Assembly (NCBI GenBank): GCA_045604545.1
Contig: JAZUOG010000062.1
Location: 1-9,471, forward strand
Direction: 5' to 3'
DNA from: RGIG1959 sp045604545
GTDB lineage: Bacteria; Bacillota; Clostridia; Oscillospirales; Acutalibacteraceae
DNA: 9,471 bases
A model generated the notes under the pieces. That model had not been told where the DNA came from. It saw only the letters and a list, made by a program, of their open reading frames with translations, and did not search any database. Shown here piece by piece: positions 1 to 5,383 of the stretch; positions within the stretch are counted from its first letter, which is position 1, and each line of letters starts with the position of its first letter. The translations under genes were made by a program, and so were the position numbers.

Positions 1-1055
1 AGCTCGATGCCGGCGCGGGGAGCAAGTTTGATCACGCTGTCCTGCGAGAAATATTTCACGCCGCAGCCCTTATCGCCCGACCACTCGTCGACCATCGCAT
101 CGTCCTGCAGGTCAACGGGAGCAAACGCGAGCTCATTGAGCCAGCCGGTGATGTTGCCGTCCTTGTCGACATAGCCGACCGCTTCGGAAGTACCCATCGC
201 GATACCGAGGATCTCGTTCTCGCCGAGGCTCATCGCACCCGCAAGCGCGGTCACGTCGCCGTCATTGACGACCTCGAGCGGCACATCGCCGATCTCTTTG
301 GCGGCACGGATATAGATGTCTTTGACCTTCTTGTCGAACTCGTCGCGCGGCACCTTGATAAACAGGGAGGCGACCATCGCACGGTTGTCGACATAGATGC
401 CGGCAGAGGACACGCCGATGCCGTCAACGCGCGGCATTTTGGAAGCGGCCGTCTTCATGGCCGCCACGATGCCCTCGAAGTGGTAATCGGGATCGCTGTT
501 GGTTTTCGGGAACCACACGACTTCTTCGGAATAGACCGATTCGCCGTCGATGACAGCGGAGACCTTGCGGTCGGGTCCGCCCGCGTCAAAGCCGATGCGG
601 CAGCCGTCAAGGTGACGACCGACGGGCTTCGCGCCGGATTTCTCGGCGGGAGTCTCGTCAAGAGCGACAGACACAACGGTGAATTCCTTCTCGTAAACGT
701 TGCCCATGAAATCGGCATCGAACTCACGCGCGCCGCCGACTTTGTAGGTGTCGGCAATGTAAGCGCCCATGGCGTCATCGCCGCAGATATACACTTTCCA
801 GCCGCCGTAAGCCCACAGGAGCATTTTGACGGTACGCTCGACATAGACGCGATCGGCTTCTGCCATCGCCTCGGTGCCGTGGATCTTAAACTTTTTCACA
901 GCGGTGTAGCCCTGATTGCGCTCGACAGCAACAGCGATTTCCTTGCCGTTTGCCGCAGACGCTTCAAAAGCCTTGCAGAATGCCGCCATCGGGATATACC
1001 CCTTGTCGAGGATCGGCAGGTTTTTGACATTGACTTCAAGACCAAATACGTTCAT
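1..1055 (-). CDS. ROK-family-like protein (sugar kinase/regulator fold), 3' end cut by window edge
   Basis: I read this frame directly on the minus strand; it is open from ATG at 1055 to the window edge, giving 351 residues without a stop. The start is set by an AGGAGG ribosome site at about 1064-1070. Residues 1-150 form an extension ahead of the kinase-like core. The core opens with FDAGG (156-160, like the first phosphate loop of ROK/hexokinase folds), followed by GVSSAG (214-219), NDGD (264-267, with D265 at the place of the usual ROK catalytic Asp) and GTSEAVG (288-294, second phosphate loop). ROK proteins are cytoplasmic sugar kinases or sugar-responsive repressors; no N-terminal helix-turn-helix is evident here, so a kinase or sensor role is likelier than DNA binding. 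The cysteine-rich zinc motif of classical ROK proteins is not recognisable; only one GCG (330-332) is seen. The sequence resembles a conserved Clostridia group usually labelled ROK or transcriptional regulator (from memory). The substrate is unknown. It is transcribed alone from its own promoter. Confidence 0.75.
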   Translation of the reverse strand, partial: MNVFGLEVNVKNLPILDKGYIPMAAFCKAFEASAANGKEIAVAVERNQGYTAVKKFKIHGTEAMAEADRVYVERTVKMLLWAYGGWKVYICGDDAMGAYIADTYKVGGAREFDADFMGNVYEKEFTVVSVALDETPAEKSGAKPVGRHLDGCRIGFDAGGPDRKVSAVIDGESVYSEEVVWFPKTNSDPDYHFEGIVAAMKTAASKMPRVDGIGVSSAGIYVDNRAMVASLFIKVPRDEFDKKVKDIYIRAAKEIGDVPLEVVNDGDVTALAGAMSLGENEILGIAMGTSEAVGYVDKDGNITGWLNELAFAPVDLQDDAMVDEWSGDKGCGVKYFSQDSVIKLAPRAGIE

Positions 1056-1079
1056 TTCGGAAAGCCTCCTTTTAAAATG

Positions 1080-1096
1080 GCCCGCCCCTCGCGGGC
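1080..1096 (-). promoter_or_regulatory. Hairpin in the 5' leader of the ROK-like gene
   Basis: GCCCGC (1091-1096 read on minus) pairs perfectly with GCGGGC (1080-1085) across a 5-nt loop. It lies between the predicted transcription start and the AGGAGG ribosome site about 10 nt downstream. The run after the stem (CATTTTAAAA) is a poor U-tract, so it is more likely a leader or mRNA-stability structure than an efficient terminator. No riboswitch class is recognisable. Confidence 0.45.
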
Positions 1097-1115
1097 ATAT
1101 TACTTGCTATTACTC

Positions 1116-1144
1116 ATCATAGCAAATTTTCCCGAAAACAGCAA
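1116..1144 (-). promoter_or_regulatory. Sigma-A promoter of the ROK-like gene
   Basis: Reading the minus strand, TTGCTG (1139-1144) and TATGAT (1116-1121) are separated by exactly 17 bp. Each matches the sigma-A consensus at most positions (TTGACA and TATAAT). Transcription would begin near 1109, leaving a leader of roughly 50 nt that contains a GC hairpin and the ribosome site. The surrounding sequence is AT-rich, unlike the coding regions. Confidence 0.75.
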
Positions 1145-1189
1145 GTCCTAACGGACCGAATTTTTGCATTTTTGCGAAAAAATTTGCGA

Positions 1190-2146
1190 TTATCCCGCCA
1201 AATCGACACCGTCGGTGGTTTTTACCGTGCCGTCACGAAGCACAAACACCGCCTCTGCCTCTTCAAAGCGCGACAACATCGTCTGCGCCTTGTCGTAGCC
1301 GCTCACAAAGCAAGCAGTCGCCAGCGCGTCAGCCATCGCCGCTTTCGGAGCGATGATCGTCACCGAGGCAAGGTCGTTGTCAACGGGACGCCCCGTTTCG
1401 GGGTCGATGATGTGGGAATACCGCGTGCCGCCGATGGTAAAGCCGCGTTCATAAGAACCCGAGGTGACGACCGCCATGTCCGTCACGGCAACCGTGGCGG
1501 CAAGCGCGTTCTCTTTTTGAGGGTGAGCGATGCCGATGTCAAACGGCGTGCCGTCGGGACGACCGCCGACAGCGACAATGTTGCCGCCGAGGTCGATGAT
1601 GGCGCTTGTCGTGCCGTTTTCGCGGATGAGATCGGCAAGCTCGTCGGCAATGTGTCCCTTCGCAATGCCGCCGAGGTCGATCGCCGCACCGCGCGGCAAG
1701 GTCACCTCACAGCCGTCTACGGTCATCTCACCGCCGACAAGGGCAACCGCCTGTGCGATCGCCTCGTCACGCGGCAATGCGTTTGCCGCTTCTGCCGCCT
1801 TCCACACCTCGGTCAGCGAGGCTGTCGTGATGTCAAACGCGCCGTCGGTGAGAGCCTTCATCTCCAGCGCCGTTTGCAGAAGCGCGACCGTATCTTCATT
1901 CACCGCCGCCGTGCCGTCGGCATTGAGCCGCGCCACATCGCTCGTGTCGATCGTTTTCGACCACAGCTGTTCGCGGGCGGCAAGATGCGCGATACCGTCG
2001 TCAAGGGTGGCACTTTCGCCGTCGTACAGCGTGATCGTACACACCGTGTCCAGCGCGAAGGTGGTTTTTTTGAGGGGGTTCGCCGCGTCACCGCAACCGC
2101 CGAACAGGAGACACGCCGCAAGGAGCAACGCCGTCAATCGTTTCAT
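1190..2146 (-). CDS. apbE: FAD:protein FMN transferase, ApbE-family lipoprotein
   Basis: ApbE enzymes move FMN from FAD onto a Thr/Ser of extracytoplasmic proteins (FMN_bind-type subunits such as those of Rnf and Nqr), using Mg2+. Reading from ATG at 2146, this is a 318-residue protein with a lipoprotein signal: KR at 2-3, a hydrophobic core, then LFGGC with Cys18 as the likely lipidation site. Family motifs follow in order: SDVARLN (69-75), DGAFDITTASL (101-111), DLGGIAKGHIADEL (157-170), DLGGN (185-189), HIIDPETGRPV (245-255) and ADALATACFVSG (272-283, metal/flavin site). Length is normal for the family. An in-frame ATG at 2152 sits only about 1 nt from the AGAGG ribosome site, whereas 2146 is spaced about 7 nt, so I chose 2146. 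It follows the PRPP synthetase gene by 63 bp with no clear promoter between, so co-transcription is likely. No Rnf/Nqr or FMN_bind target gene is in the window. Confidence 0.93.
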   Translation of the reverse strand: MKRLTALLLAACLLFGGCGDAANPLKKTTFALDTVCTITLYDGESATLDDGIAHLAAREQLWSKTIDTSDVARLNADGTAAVNEDTVALLQTALEMKALTDGAFDITTASLTEVWKAAEAANALPRDEAIAQAVALVGGEMTVDGCEVTLPRGAAIDLGGIAKGHIADELADLIRENGTTSAIIDLGGNIVAVGGRPDGTPFDIGIAHPQKENALAATVAVTDMAVVTSGSYERGFTIGGTRYSHIIDPETGRPVDNDLASVTIIAPKAAMADALATACFVSGYDKAQTMLSRFEEAEAVFVLRDGTVKTTDGVDLAG

Positions 2147-2169
2147 AGACATTCCTCTTTATACAGAAT

Positions 2170-2195
2170 AAGGCTGTCGCCGAAACGACAGCCTT
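2170..2195 (-). terminator. Stem-loop between prs and apbE (leaky terminator or processing site)
   Basis: AAGGCTGTCG (2186-2195 read on minus) pairs perfectly over 10 bp with CGACAGCCTT (2170-2179) around a 6-nt loop. It lies 15 nt after the prs stop codon. On the minus strand the downstream run is ATTCTGTAT, not a solid U-tract, so termination is expected to be partial. It may instead protect the upstream prs message or set the prs:apbE ratio. Confidence 0.45.
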
Positions 2196-2209
2196 TGTGG
2201 TTATGGAAA

Positions 2210-3361
2210 TTACTCGCCGCGATATTCCGCAAGCAGATCTTTGATCTTGGCGTGGGGATCGACAATAGTCGACACCGACACGTCGCAGTTGAGCGCCGCG
2301 ATGAAGTACGCCACATACTTCGCCACGTCCACCTCGTGGAACCAGGCGCGGTCCGCAAGCTCGGGACGGCGATAGGTCAGGTTGGTGCCGAACACGCCGT
2401 CAAGAACGCCGTCGGCAACCGCTTTGTCGAACACCTCGAGACCGTTGACGAACAGCGCATAGGTCGCATAGCAGTAGATGCGGCCGGCGTTGCGCTTCTT
2501 GAGCTCATACGCGATGTCGAGCATCGATTCGCCCGAGCTGATGATGTCGTCGGCGATGAAGATATCCTTGCCTTCAACGGAGTTGCCCAGATACTCGTGA
2601 GCGACGATGGGGTTGCGACCGTTGACAACGCGGGAGAAGTCGCGGCGCTTGTAGAACATACCGAGGTCGACGCCCATCACCGACGCATAGAACATATTGC
2701 GGTTCATCGCGCCCTCGTCGGGAGAGATGATCATCAGGTGATCGCGGTCGGGATGAATGTCGGGAACGGCATGGAACAGGGTCTTGAGAACCTGATAAGA
2801 CGGCATGATGTTGTCAAAGCCGGTCAGCGGGATCGCGTTATGAACGCGGGGGTCGTGAGCGTCGAAGGTGACGATGTTGGACACGCCCATCGCGGTCAGC
2901 TCCTGCAGAGCCGCCGCGCAGTCGAGAGACTCGCGATAGTTGCGGCGATGCTGACGACCGCCGTAGAGAATGGGCATCACGACGTTGATGCGATGCGCCT
3001 TGCCGCTTGCCGCCTGAATGATACGCTTGAGATCCTGATAGTGATCATCGGGGGACATACGGTTTTCGTAACCGAACAGGTTGTAGGTGCAGGCGTAGTT
3101 GCCGACATCCACCAAAATATAAAGGTCGTCGCCGCGAATGCTGTCTTTGATGAGACCCTTCGCATCACCCGACGAAAAACGCGGGCATTCCGACGGCACA
3201 AGATAAGAGCCCTGCTCCCAGTGAGTACCTTTCGACCAATCGGTCAGATAGCGGTCGATCTCGTCGCCGAGTTCTTTCGCCGAGCTGAGCGCGATGATGC
3301 GCAGGGGGGCAACAGGTCTCTCGTGTTTGAACAGTAATTCTGCAACTTTGGCTCCGGACAT
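2210..3361 (-). CDS. prs: Ribose-phosphate pyrophosphokinase (PRPP synthetase), long form
   Basis: This enzyme makes PRPP from ribose 5-phosphate and ATP for nucleotide, His, Trp and NAD synthesis; it is cytoplasmic. The 383-residue product carries the family landmarks: GGRQHRRNYRES (134-145), FDAHDPRVHN (166-175, in place of the usual DLH metal/ATP segment), SPDEGAMNR (213-221), KRR (238-240, catalytic flexible loop) and FIADDIISSGES (268-279, the PRPP/ribose-phosphate binding loop). Typical bacterial PRPP synthetases are about 315 residues. This one is longer, mainly through an N-terminal portion (about 1-125) with little likeness to the usual start. It belongs, from memory, to a divergent Clostridia-type group. 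The start at 3361 follows GGGAGG with 9-nt spacing. A strong promoter lies at 3402-3430, and apbE follows. Whether this is the cell's only PRPP synthetase cannot be told from the window. Confidence 0.88.
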   Translation of the reverse strand: MSGAKVAELLFKHERPVAPLRIIALSSAKELGDEIDRYLTDWSKGTHWEQGSYLVPSECPRFSSGDAKGLIKDSIRGDDLYILVDVGNYACTYNLFGYENRMSPDDHYQDLKRIIQAASGKAHRINVVMPILYGGRQHRRNYRESLDCAAALQELTAMGVSNIVTFDAHDPRVHNAIPLTGFDNIMPSYQVLKTLFHAVPDIHPDRDHLMIISPDEGAMNRNMFYASVMGVDLGMFYKRRDFSRVVNGRNPIVAHEYLGNSVEGKDIFIADDIISSGESMLDIAYELKKRNAGRIYCYATYALFVNGLEVFDKAVADGVLDGVFGTNLTYRRPELADRAWFHEVDVAKYVAYFIAALNCDVSVSTIVDPHAKIKDLLAEYRGE

Positions 3362-3401
3362 GATAACATTCCTCCCACTAAAGCATTAACAAGATGTATG
3401 C

Positions 3402-3430
3402 ATTATAGCATTTTTCGACAGACAATGCAA
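3402..3430 (-). promoter_or_regulatory. Extended -10 sigma-A promoter of prs-apbE
   Basis: On the minus strand, TTGCAT (3425-3430) is followed after 17 bp by a perfect TATAAT (3402-3407) preceded by TGC, the extended -10 motif. Transcription should begin near 3395, giving a leader of about 35 nt that contains the GGGAGG ribosome site. This is the best promoter match in the window. Confidence 0.82.
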
Positions 3431-3524
3431 CGACTCCAAGCAAAAATATATCGGAAAATTTATGATTTTTTCCTTGAAAATTTTGTGGCACAATGCACAA
3501 AGCCGCATTTTCCCGCATACAGTG

Positions 3525-3986
3525 TTACAAACGGCACATTCTCGAGCGGATCACGCCGTCCTCCACCGTCACCACCGCATAGGTGCCGCCCTTGCCGACA
3601 CTGCCGGGGTTGAGGAGCATCACGCCGCCGTCATAGTCGGTGTCGGCACAGTGGGTGTGACCGTAAAACGCCGCGTCCGCTTCGGCGGCACGGGCGGAGA
3701 AGCTGAGGTTTAAGAGCCCCGATTTCACGCGTTCGGCATGACCGTGGGTGAGATAAAACCGCTTGCCGCCGAGGGTGACGATTTTTCTTTCGGGAACATC
3801 GACCCCGATGTCGCAGTTGCCGCACACAATGTGCCACTGCCGCGACGGATACTGTGCCATCAGGCGGGAGGCTTCTCGCGCGCCGTCTCCGAGATGAATG
3901 ACGACCGACGCGGTCGGCTCGTTTTTGAGCACCTGCTCGACCGCCGCCGCATCGCCGTGGCTGTCTGACATAACGACCATTTTCAT
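3525..3986 (-). CDS. YfcE-like metallophosphoesterase/phosphodiesterase
   Basis: This is a small 153-residue cytoplasmic member of the calcineurin-like metallophosphoesterase superfamily, of the YfcE/MJ0936 type, which binds two metal ions and hydrolyses phosphodiesters; the physiological substrate is generally unknown. All signature blocks are present: SDSH (7-10) for the usual DxH, HLGD (31-34), CGNCD (55-59) for GNxD/E, THGH (80-83) and GHTH (109-112). Length is typical and there is no signal peptide. The start at 3986 follows AAGGAG with about 8-nt spacing. It is divergent from the three-small-gene cassette and shares a 47-bp AT-rich intergenic region with it. In many Firmicutes this kind of gene sits beside the rdgB/XTP pyrophosphatase gene; no such neighbour is seen here. 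No strong terminator is visible between it and the prs promoter. Confidence 0.9.
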   Translation of the reverse strand: MKMVVMSDSHGDAAAVEQVLKNEPTASVVIHLGDGAREASRLMAQYPSRQWHIVCGNCDIGVDVPERKIVTLGGKRFYLTHGHAERVKSGLLNLSFSARAAEADAAFYGHTHCADTDYDGGVMLLNPGSVGKGGTYAVVTVEDGVIRSRMCRL

Positions 3987-4033
3987 CGTTTGTTCTCCTT
4001 TTATATACTATAGAATAACGGAGCGTGATCGCC
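3987..4033. promoter_or_regulatory. Divergent intergenic region, possible shared promoter
   Basis: This 47-bp AT-rich stretch separates the start codons of two divergent genes. It contains TATATACTATAGAATAA-like sequence with possible -10 hexamers on both strands (TATTCT on minus at 4012-4017; TATACT or TAGAAT on plus at 4004-4016). No convincing -35 could be paired at 16-18 bp, and the plus-strand candidates would start transcription almost on top of the ribosome site. Promoters are therefore expected here but not assigned. Confidence 0.35.
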
Positions 4034-4273
4034 ATGAATCAACTCAACCCCGAAAAGCTGGAAGCCCTGTTGAAATTTGCCGCCGCCAAACTGAATATGC
4101 CGGTGGAACAGCTTGCCGCCACGGTGTCATCGGGCGGGGCGCAGGCGTTGGCGTCTACTCTTTCGGACAGCAACAAAGCGAAGCTGAACGCCCTGCTTGC
4201 CGACCGTAAGCAACTCGACGCCCTTTTGCAAAACGAGCAGGTAAGAGCCCTTCTCAAACGGTATTCCACTTGA
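4034..4273 (+). CDS. Small helical protein of unknown function, first gene of three-gene cassette
   Basis: This 79-residue protein has no recognised domain. It is predicted almost wholly helical and Ala/Leu/Lys-rich, with no Cys, Trp or membrane segment, so it is probably cytoplasmic. The segment LNPEKLEALLKFAAAKL (4-20) is amphipathic; later LLADRKQLDALLQNEQ (54-69) repeats an L-x-x-(D/N)-x-x-x-L-x-x-L pattern that also opens the next gene's product. I chose ATG at 4034, not GTG at 4025, because the CGGAG ribosome site at 4019-4023 is 10 nt from 4034 but only 1 nt from 4025. It precedes the next gene by 60 bp in the same orientation and begins a likely operon. I recall similar short helical proteins (few charged-helix repeats, next to a 110-residue and a tiny hydrophobic gene) in other Clostridia, but know no function. 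Confidence 0.75.
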   Translation: MNQLNPEKLEALLKFAAAKLNMPVEQLAATVSSGGAQALASTLSDSNKAKLNALLADRKQLDALLQNEQVRALLKRYST

Positions 4274-4319
4274 CAGTATACAGGAACATGCGCCGATGCA
4301 CAAGTGCCAATCGACAAAA

Positions 4320-4325
4320 AGGAGG
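4320..4325 (+). promoter_or_regulatory. Ribosome binding site deciding the start of the 111-residue gene
   Basis: A full AGGAGG lies 8 nt before ATG at 4334, 5 nt before an alternative GTG at 4331, and after a GTG at 4304 that would place the site inside the reading frame. This supports the ATG at 4334. Confidence 0.75.
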
Positions 4326-4333
4326 CGAGAGTG

Positions 4334-4669
4334 ATGGACGATCTTTCCGAAAAACTTGACAGCTTGCTCTCCTCTCCCGACAGTCTCGCGCGCATCGGAG
4401 AACTGATGTCGGCGCTCACAGCGGACAATGAGCCGTCTGCTCCACCCGCTCCCGCCGATGACGGACTGCCCGACCTGTCACAGCTTTTAAGGCTGTTGCC
4501 GCTTATCGGCACGCTGTCCAAGGAAGACGACAACGCCGCGTTGCTCAAGGCGCTTCGTCCGCACCTGAGCGGCGAACGGCAGAAAAAACTCGACGAAGCG
4601 GGACAGTGGCTCAAAATCGCGAGACTCCTGCCGCTCATCAAAGAGCTGAAAGGAGAGGAGCACACATGA
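4334..4669 (+). CDS. Small acidic helical protein of unknown function, second gene of cassette
   Basis: The product has 111 residues and no recognised domain. Residues 1-30 (beginning MDDLSEKLDSLLSSPDS) form an amphipathic helix pair. Residues 31-46 are a flexible acidic, Pro/Ala-rich linker with SAPPAPADD. Residues 47-106 are helical, with the hydrophobic stretch LLRLLPLIGTL (51-61), KALRPHLSGERQKKLDEA (72-89) and a closing LLPLIKEL (98-105). The two LLPLI blocks look like an internal repeat. It is not long or hydrophobic enough to be a sure membrane protein, so cytoplasmic or peripheral is likelier. Its stop overlaps the next start as ATGA. The N-terminal pattern resembles the C-terminal half of the preceding product, hinting at a shared ancestry or interaction surface (inference). 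A family with this helix-linker-helix plan seems common in Clostridia from memory; function unknown. Confidence 0.78.
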   Translation: MDDLSEKLDSLLSSPDSLARIGELMSALTADNEPSAPPAPADDGLPDLSQLLRLLPLIGTLSKEDDNAALLKALRPHLSGERQKKLDEAGQWLKIARLLPLIKELKGEEHT

Positions 4670-4827
4670 CCCTGTTACGACCGCCGCGCATGACAAAAAC
4701 CATGTCCCGCCCCGCAAAGCGCGACTTTGACAGCGAACAACTGCTTGTTCTCGCCATCGCGGTGTTGCTGATGCAAAGCGGCGCCTCTCTCCCGCTCCTG
4801 CTGGCACTGCTGTATATTGCGCTGTGA
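4666..4827 (+). CDS. Tiny single-pass hydrophobic protein, third gene of cassette
   Basis: This 53-residue protein starts at the ATG overlapping the upstream TGA (ATGA at 4666-4669), with an AGGAGAGGAG ribosome site at 4651-4660 inside the upstream gene. This strongly suggests translational coupling. Residues 1-20 are basic (three Arg-Pro or Arg-Lys clusters). DFDSEQ (21-26) is an acidic hinge, and residues 27-53 are almost uninterruptedly hydrophobic, ending LLLALLYIAL at the C-terminus. By positive-inside reasoning the N-terminus faces the cytoplasm. The hydrophobic run is long for one helix and has a small Q-S-G-A-S break, so it may be a hairpin or one long helix. An upstream in-frame ATG at 4606 exists but lies in the other gene and lacks support. 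No function is known; this could be a membrane anchor for the preceding soluble partner. Confidence 0.72.
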   Translation: MTLLRPPRMTKTMSRPAKRDFDSEQLLVLAIAVLLMQSGASLPLLLALLYIAL

Positions 4828-4858
4828 ATGGGTTACCGTGAGGTTTTGCCCTCTCACA

Positions 4859-4874
4859 GCGCGGATTCGTCCGC
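4859..4874 (+). repeat. 16-bp direct repeat, copy 1, with TTCG tetraloop hairpin
   Basis: GCGCGGATTCGTCCGC occurs here and, identically and in the same orientation, at 5347-5362, close to both ends of the repeat mosaic. The core GCGGA-TTCG-TCCGC can fold as a 5-bp stem with a stable UUCG-type loop on RNA. Confidence 0.7.
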
Positions 4875-4911
4875 ACCCTACGATGTCGTTCTGAGCGGAG
4901 AGGGTATTCTC

Positions 4912-4947
4912 ACGGGAGACTGATAGCCTCCCGTGCATTGTCGGTGC
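4912..4947. repeat. Hairpin plus TGTCGGTGC tag, copy A
   Basis: ACGGGAG (4912-4918) pairs with CTCCCGT (4928-4934) across a 9-nt loop and is directly followed by CATTGTCGGTGC. The 9-bp tag at 4939-4947 recurs at 5016-5024 and 5260-5268, each time shortly after a hairpin arm that ends in CCC. Confidence 0.55.
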
Positions 4948-4957
4948 TAAAAGAGAT

Positions 4958-5014
4958 TGTAGGGACCGTCATCCTTTGACGGTCCGCGGACCACCGAGGA
5001 CGGTGGTCCCTACA
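4958..5014. repeat. REP-like double-hairpin element, 57 bp
   Basis: The outer ends TGTAGGGACC and GGTCCCTACA are perfect 10-bp inverted repeats. Nested inside are two further perfect 8-bp hairpins: GGACCGTC/GACGGTCC (4963-4970 with 4978-4985) and GGACCACC/GGTGGTCC (4988-4995 with 5002-5009). It could form a cruciform or cloverleaf-like fold. TGTAGGG-type ends recur at 5285-5291. From memory, such intergenic TGTAGGG hairpins are multi-copy in several gut Clostridia. Function unknown. Confidence 0.75.
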
Positions 5015-5015
5015 G

Positions 5016-5024
5016 TGTCGGTGC
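5016..5024 (+). repeat. TGTCGGTGC tag, copy B
   Basis: This is the second of three copies (4939-4947, 5016-5024, 5260-5268). Here it follows the right end of the double-hairpin element and continues as GTTG, as in copy C (5269-5272). Confidence 0.55.
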
Positions 5025-5072
5025 GTTGTCGCGGCATTTTCCGAAATCCCGCGGCGGGTGTTCTTTCTGACC

Positions 5073-5197
5073 CCCTTGCCTAAAGGGGGTCGATGGCGCA
5101 GAATGCGACATCGGGGGGATACCGTTCCCGCATATTTTCGGGAAAAGAATCCCTCCGTCACTCGCATTCGCTCGTGCCACCTCCCTTTAGGCAAGGG
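5073..5197. mobile_element. MITE-like 125-bp long-hairpin element
   Basis: Perfect 15-bp terminal inverted repeats, CCCTTGCCTAAAGGG (5073-5087) and its complement (5183-5197), bound a sequence that is itself largely self-complementary. GAATGCGA (5101-5108) pairs with TCGCATTC (5162-5169), GGGAT (5116-5120) with ATCCC (5149-5153), and TTCCCG (5125-5130) with CGGGAA (5139-5144) at the apex. Each terminus can also fold alone: GACCCCCTT/AAGGGGGTC (5069-5077 with 5083-5091) and CCTCCCTT/AAGGGAGG (5180-5187 with 5193-5200). There is no transposase gene and no clear target-site duplication. This architecture fits a non-autonomous mobile or REP-derived element. Confidence 0.65.
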
Positions 5198-5251
5198 AGG
5201 CAACGGTTGCCCCCATATTGGTGCAGAATTTGTGAGAGGCAGATTGCCGTC

Positions 5252-5310
5252 CCCCACATTGTCGGTGCGTTGCGACAAAGCCAATGTAGGGGCGCCTATC
5301 AGGCGCCCGC
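5252..5310. repeat. Third hairpin unit with TGTCGGTGC tag, copy C
   Basis: CCCC-ACATTG (5252-5255, 5256-5261) pairs with CAATGT-A-GGGG (5282-5292). The tag TGTCGGTGC lies at 5260-5268, and TTGTCG (5259-5264) can alternatively pair with CGACAA (5273-5278). Immediately beyond, GGGCGCCT (5290-5297) and AGGCGCCC (5301-5308) form a perfect 8-bp stem with a 3-nt loop. The TGTAGGG at 5285-5291 matches the end of the 57-bp element, so this looks like a related repeat unit. Confidence 0.6.
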
Positions 5311-5346
5311 ATAACCGCGGATAACAGAATGTATACCACCCGCGCG

Positions 5347-5362
5347 GCGCGGATTCGTCCGC
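5347..5362 (+). repeat. 16-bp direct repeat, copy 2
   Basis: This is an identical second copy of GCGCGGATTCGTCCGC (first at 4859-4874). It lies between the last hairpin unit and the terminator of the GH26 operon. Confidence 0.7.
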
Positions 5363-5383
5363 TCTCAACTGCTCAAACAACAC

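Noticed and set aside
480..1151. 223-codon plus-strand open frame opposite the ROK-like gene
   Set aside because: It is a shadow of the minus-strand frame, which has the kinase-fold motifs, promoter and ribosome site; it also runs through that promoter.
1172..3337. 721-codon plus-strand open frame opposite apbE and prs
   Set aside because: It is an antisense shadow: very rich in Arg, His and Val, with no recognisable domain, no good ribosome site, and it covers two genes with intact family motifs on the other strand.
3482..3501. Possible terminator for the metallophosphoesterase gene (TTTGTG/CACAAA stem)
   Set aside because: The stem has only 6 mostly weak base pairs with an 8-nt loop and no proper U-tract; too weak to call.
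4270..4298. Perfect TTGACA (-35-like) between the first and second small genes
   Set aside because: No -10-like hexamer lies 16-18 bp downstream, and the hexamer overlaps the stop codon of the first gene, so it is probably chance.
4912..5310. CRISPR array suggested by several repeats
   Set aside because: Repeats are palindromic, of unequal length and irregularly spaced, with no uniform spacers and no cas genes nearby.
4910..5383. 157-codon minus-strand open frame in the repeat mosaic
   Set aside because: It is made of inverted-repeat sequence, has no ribosome site and no plausible protein composition.
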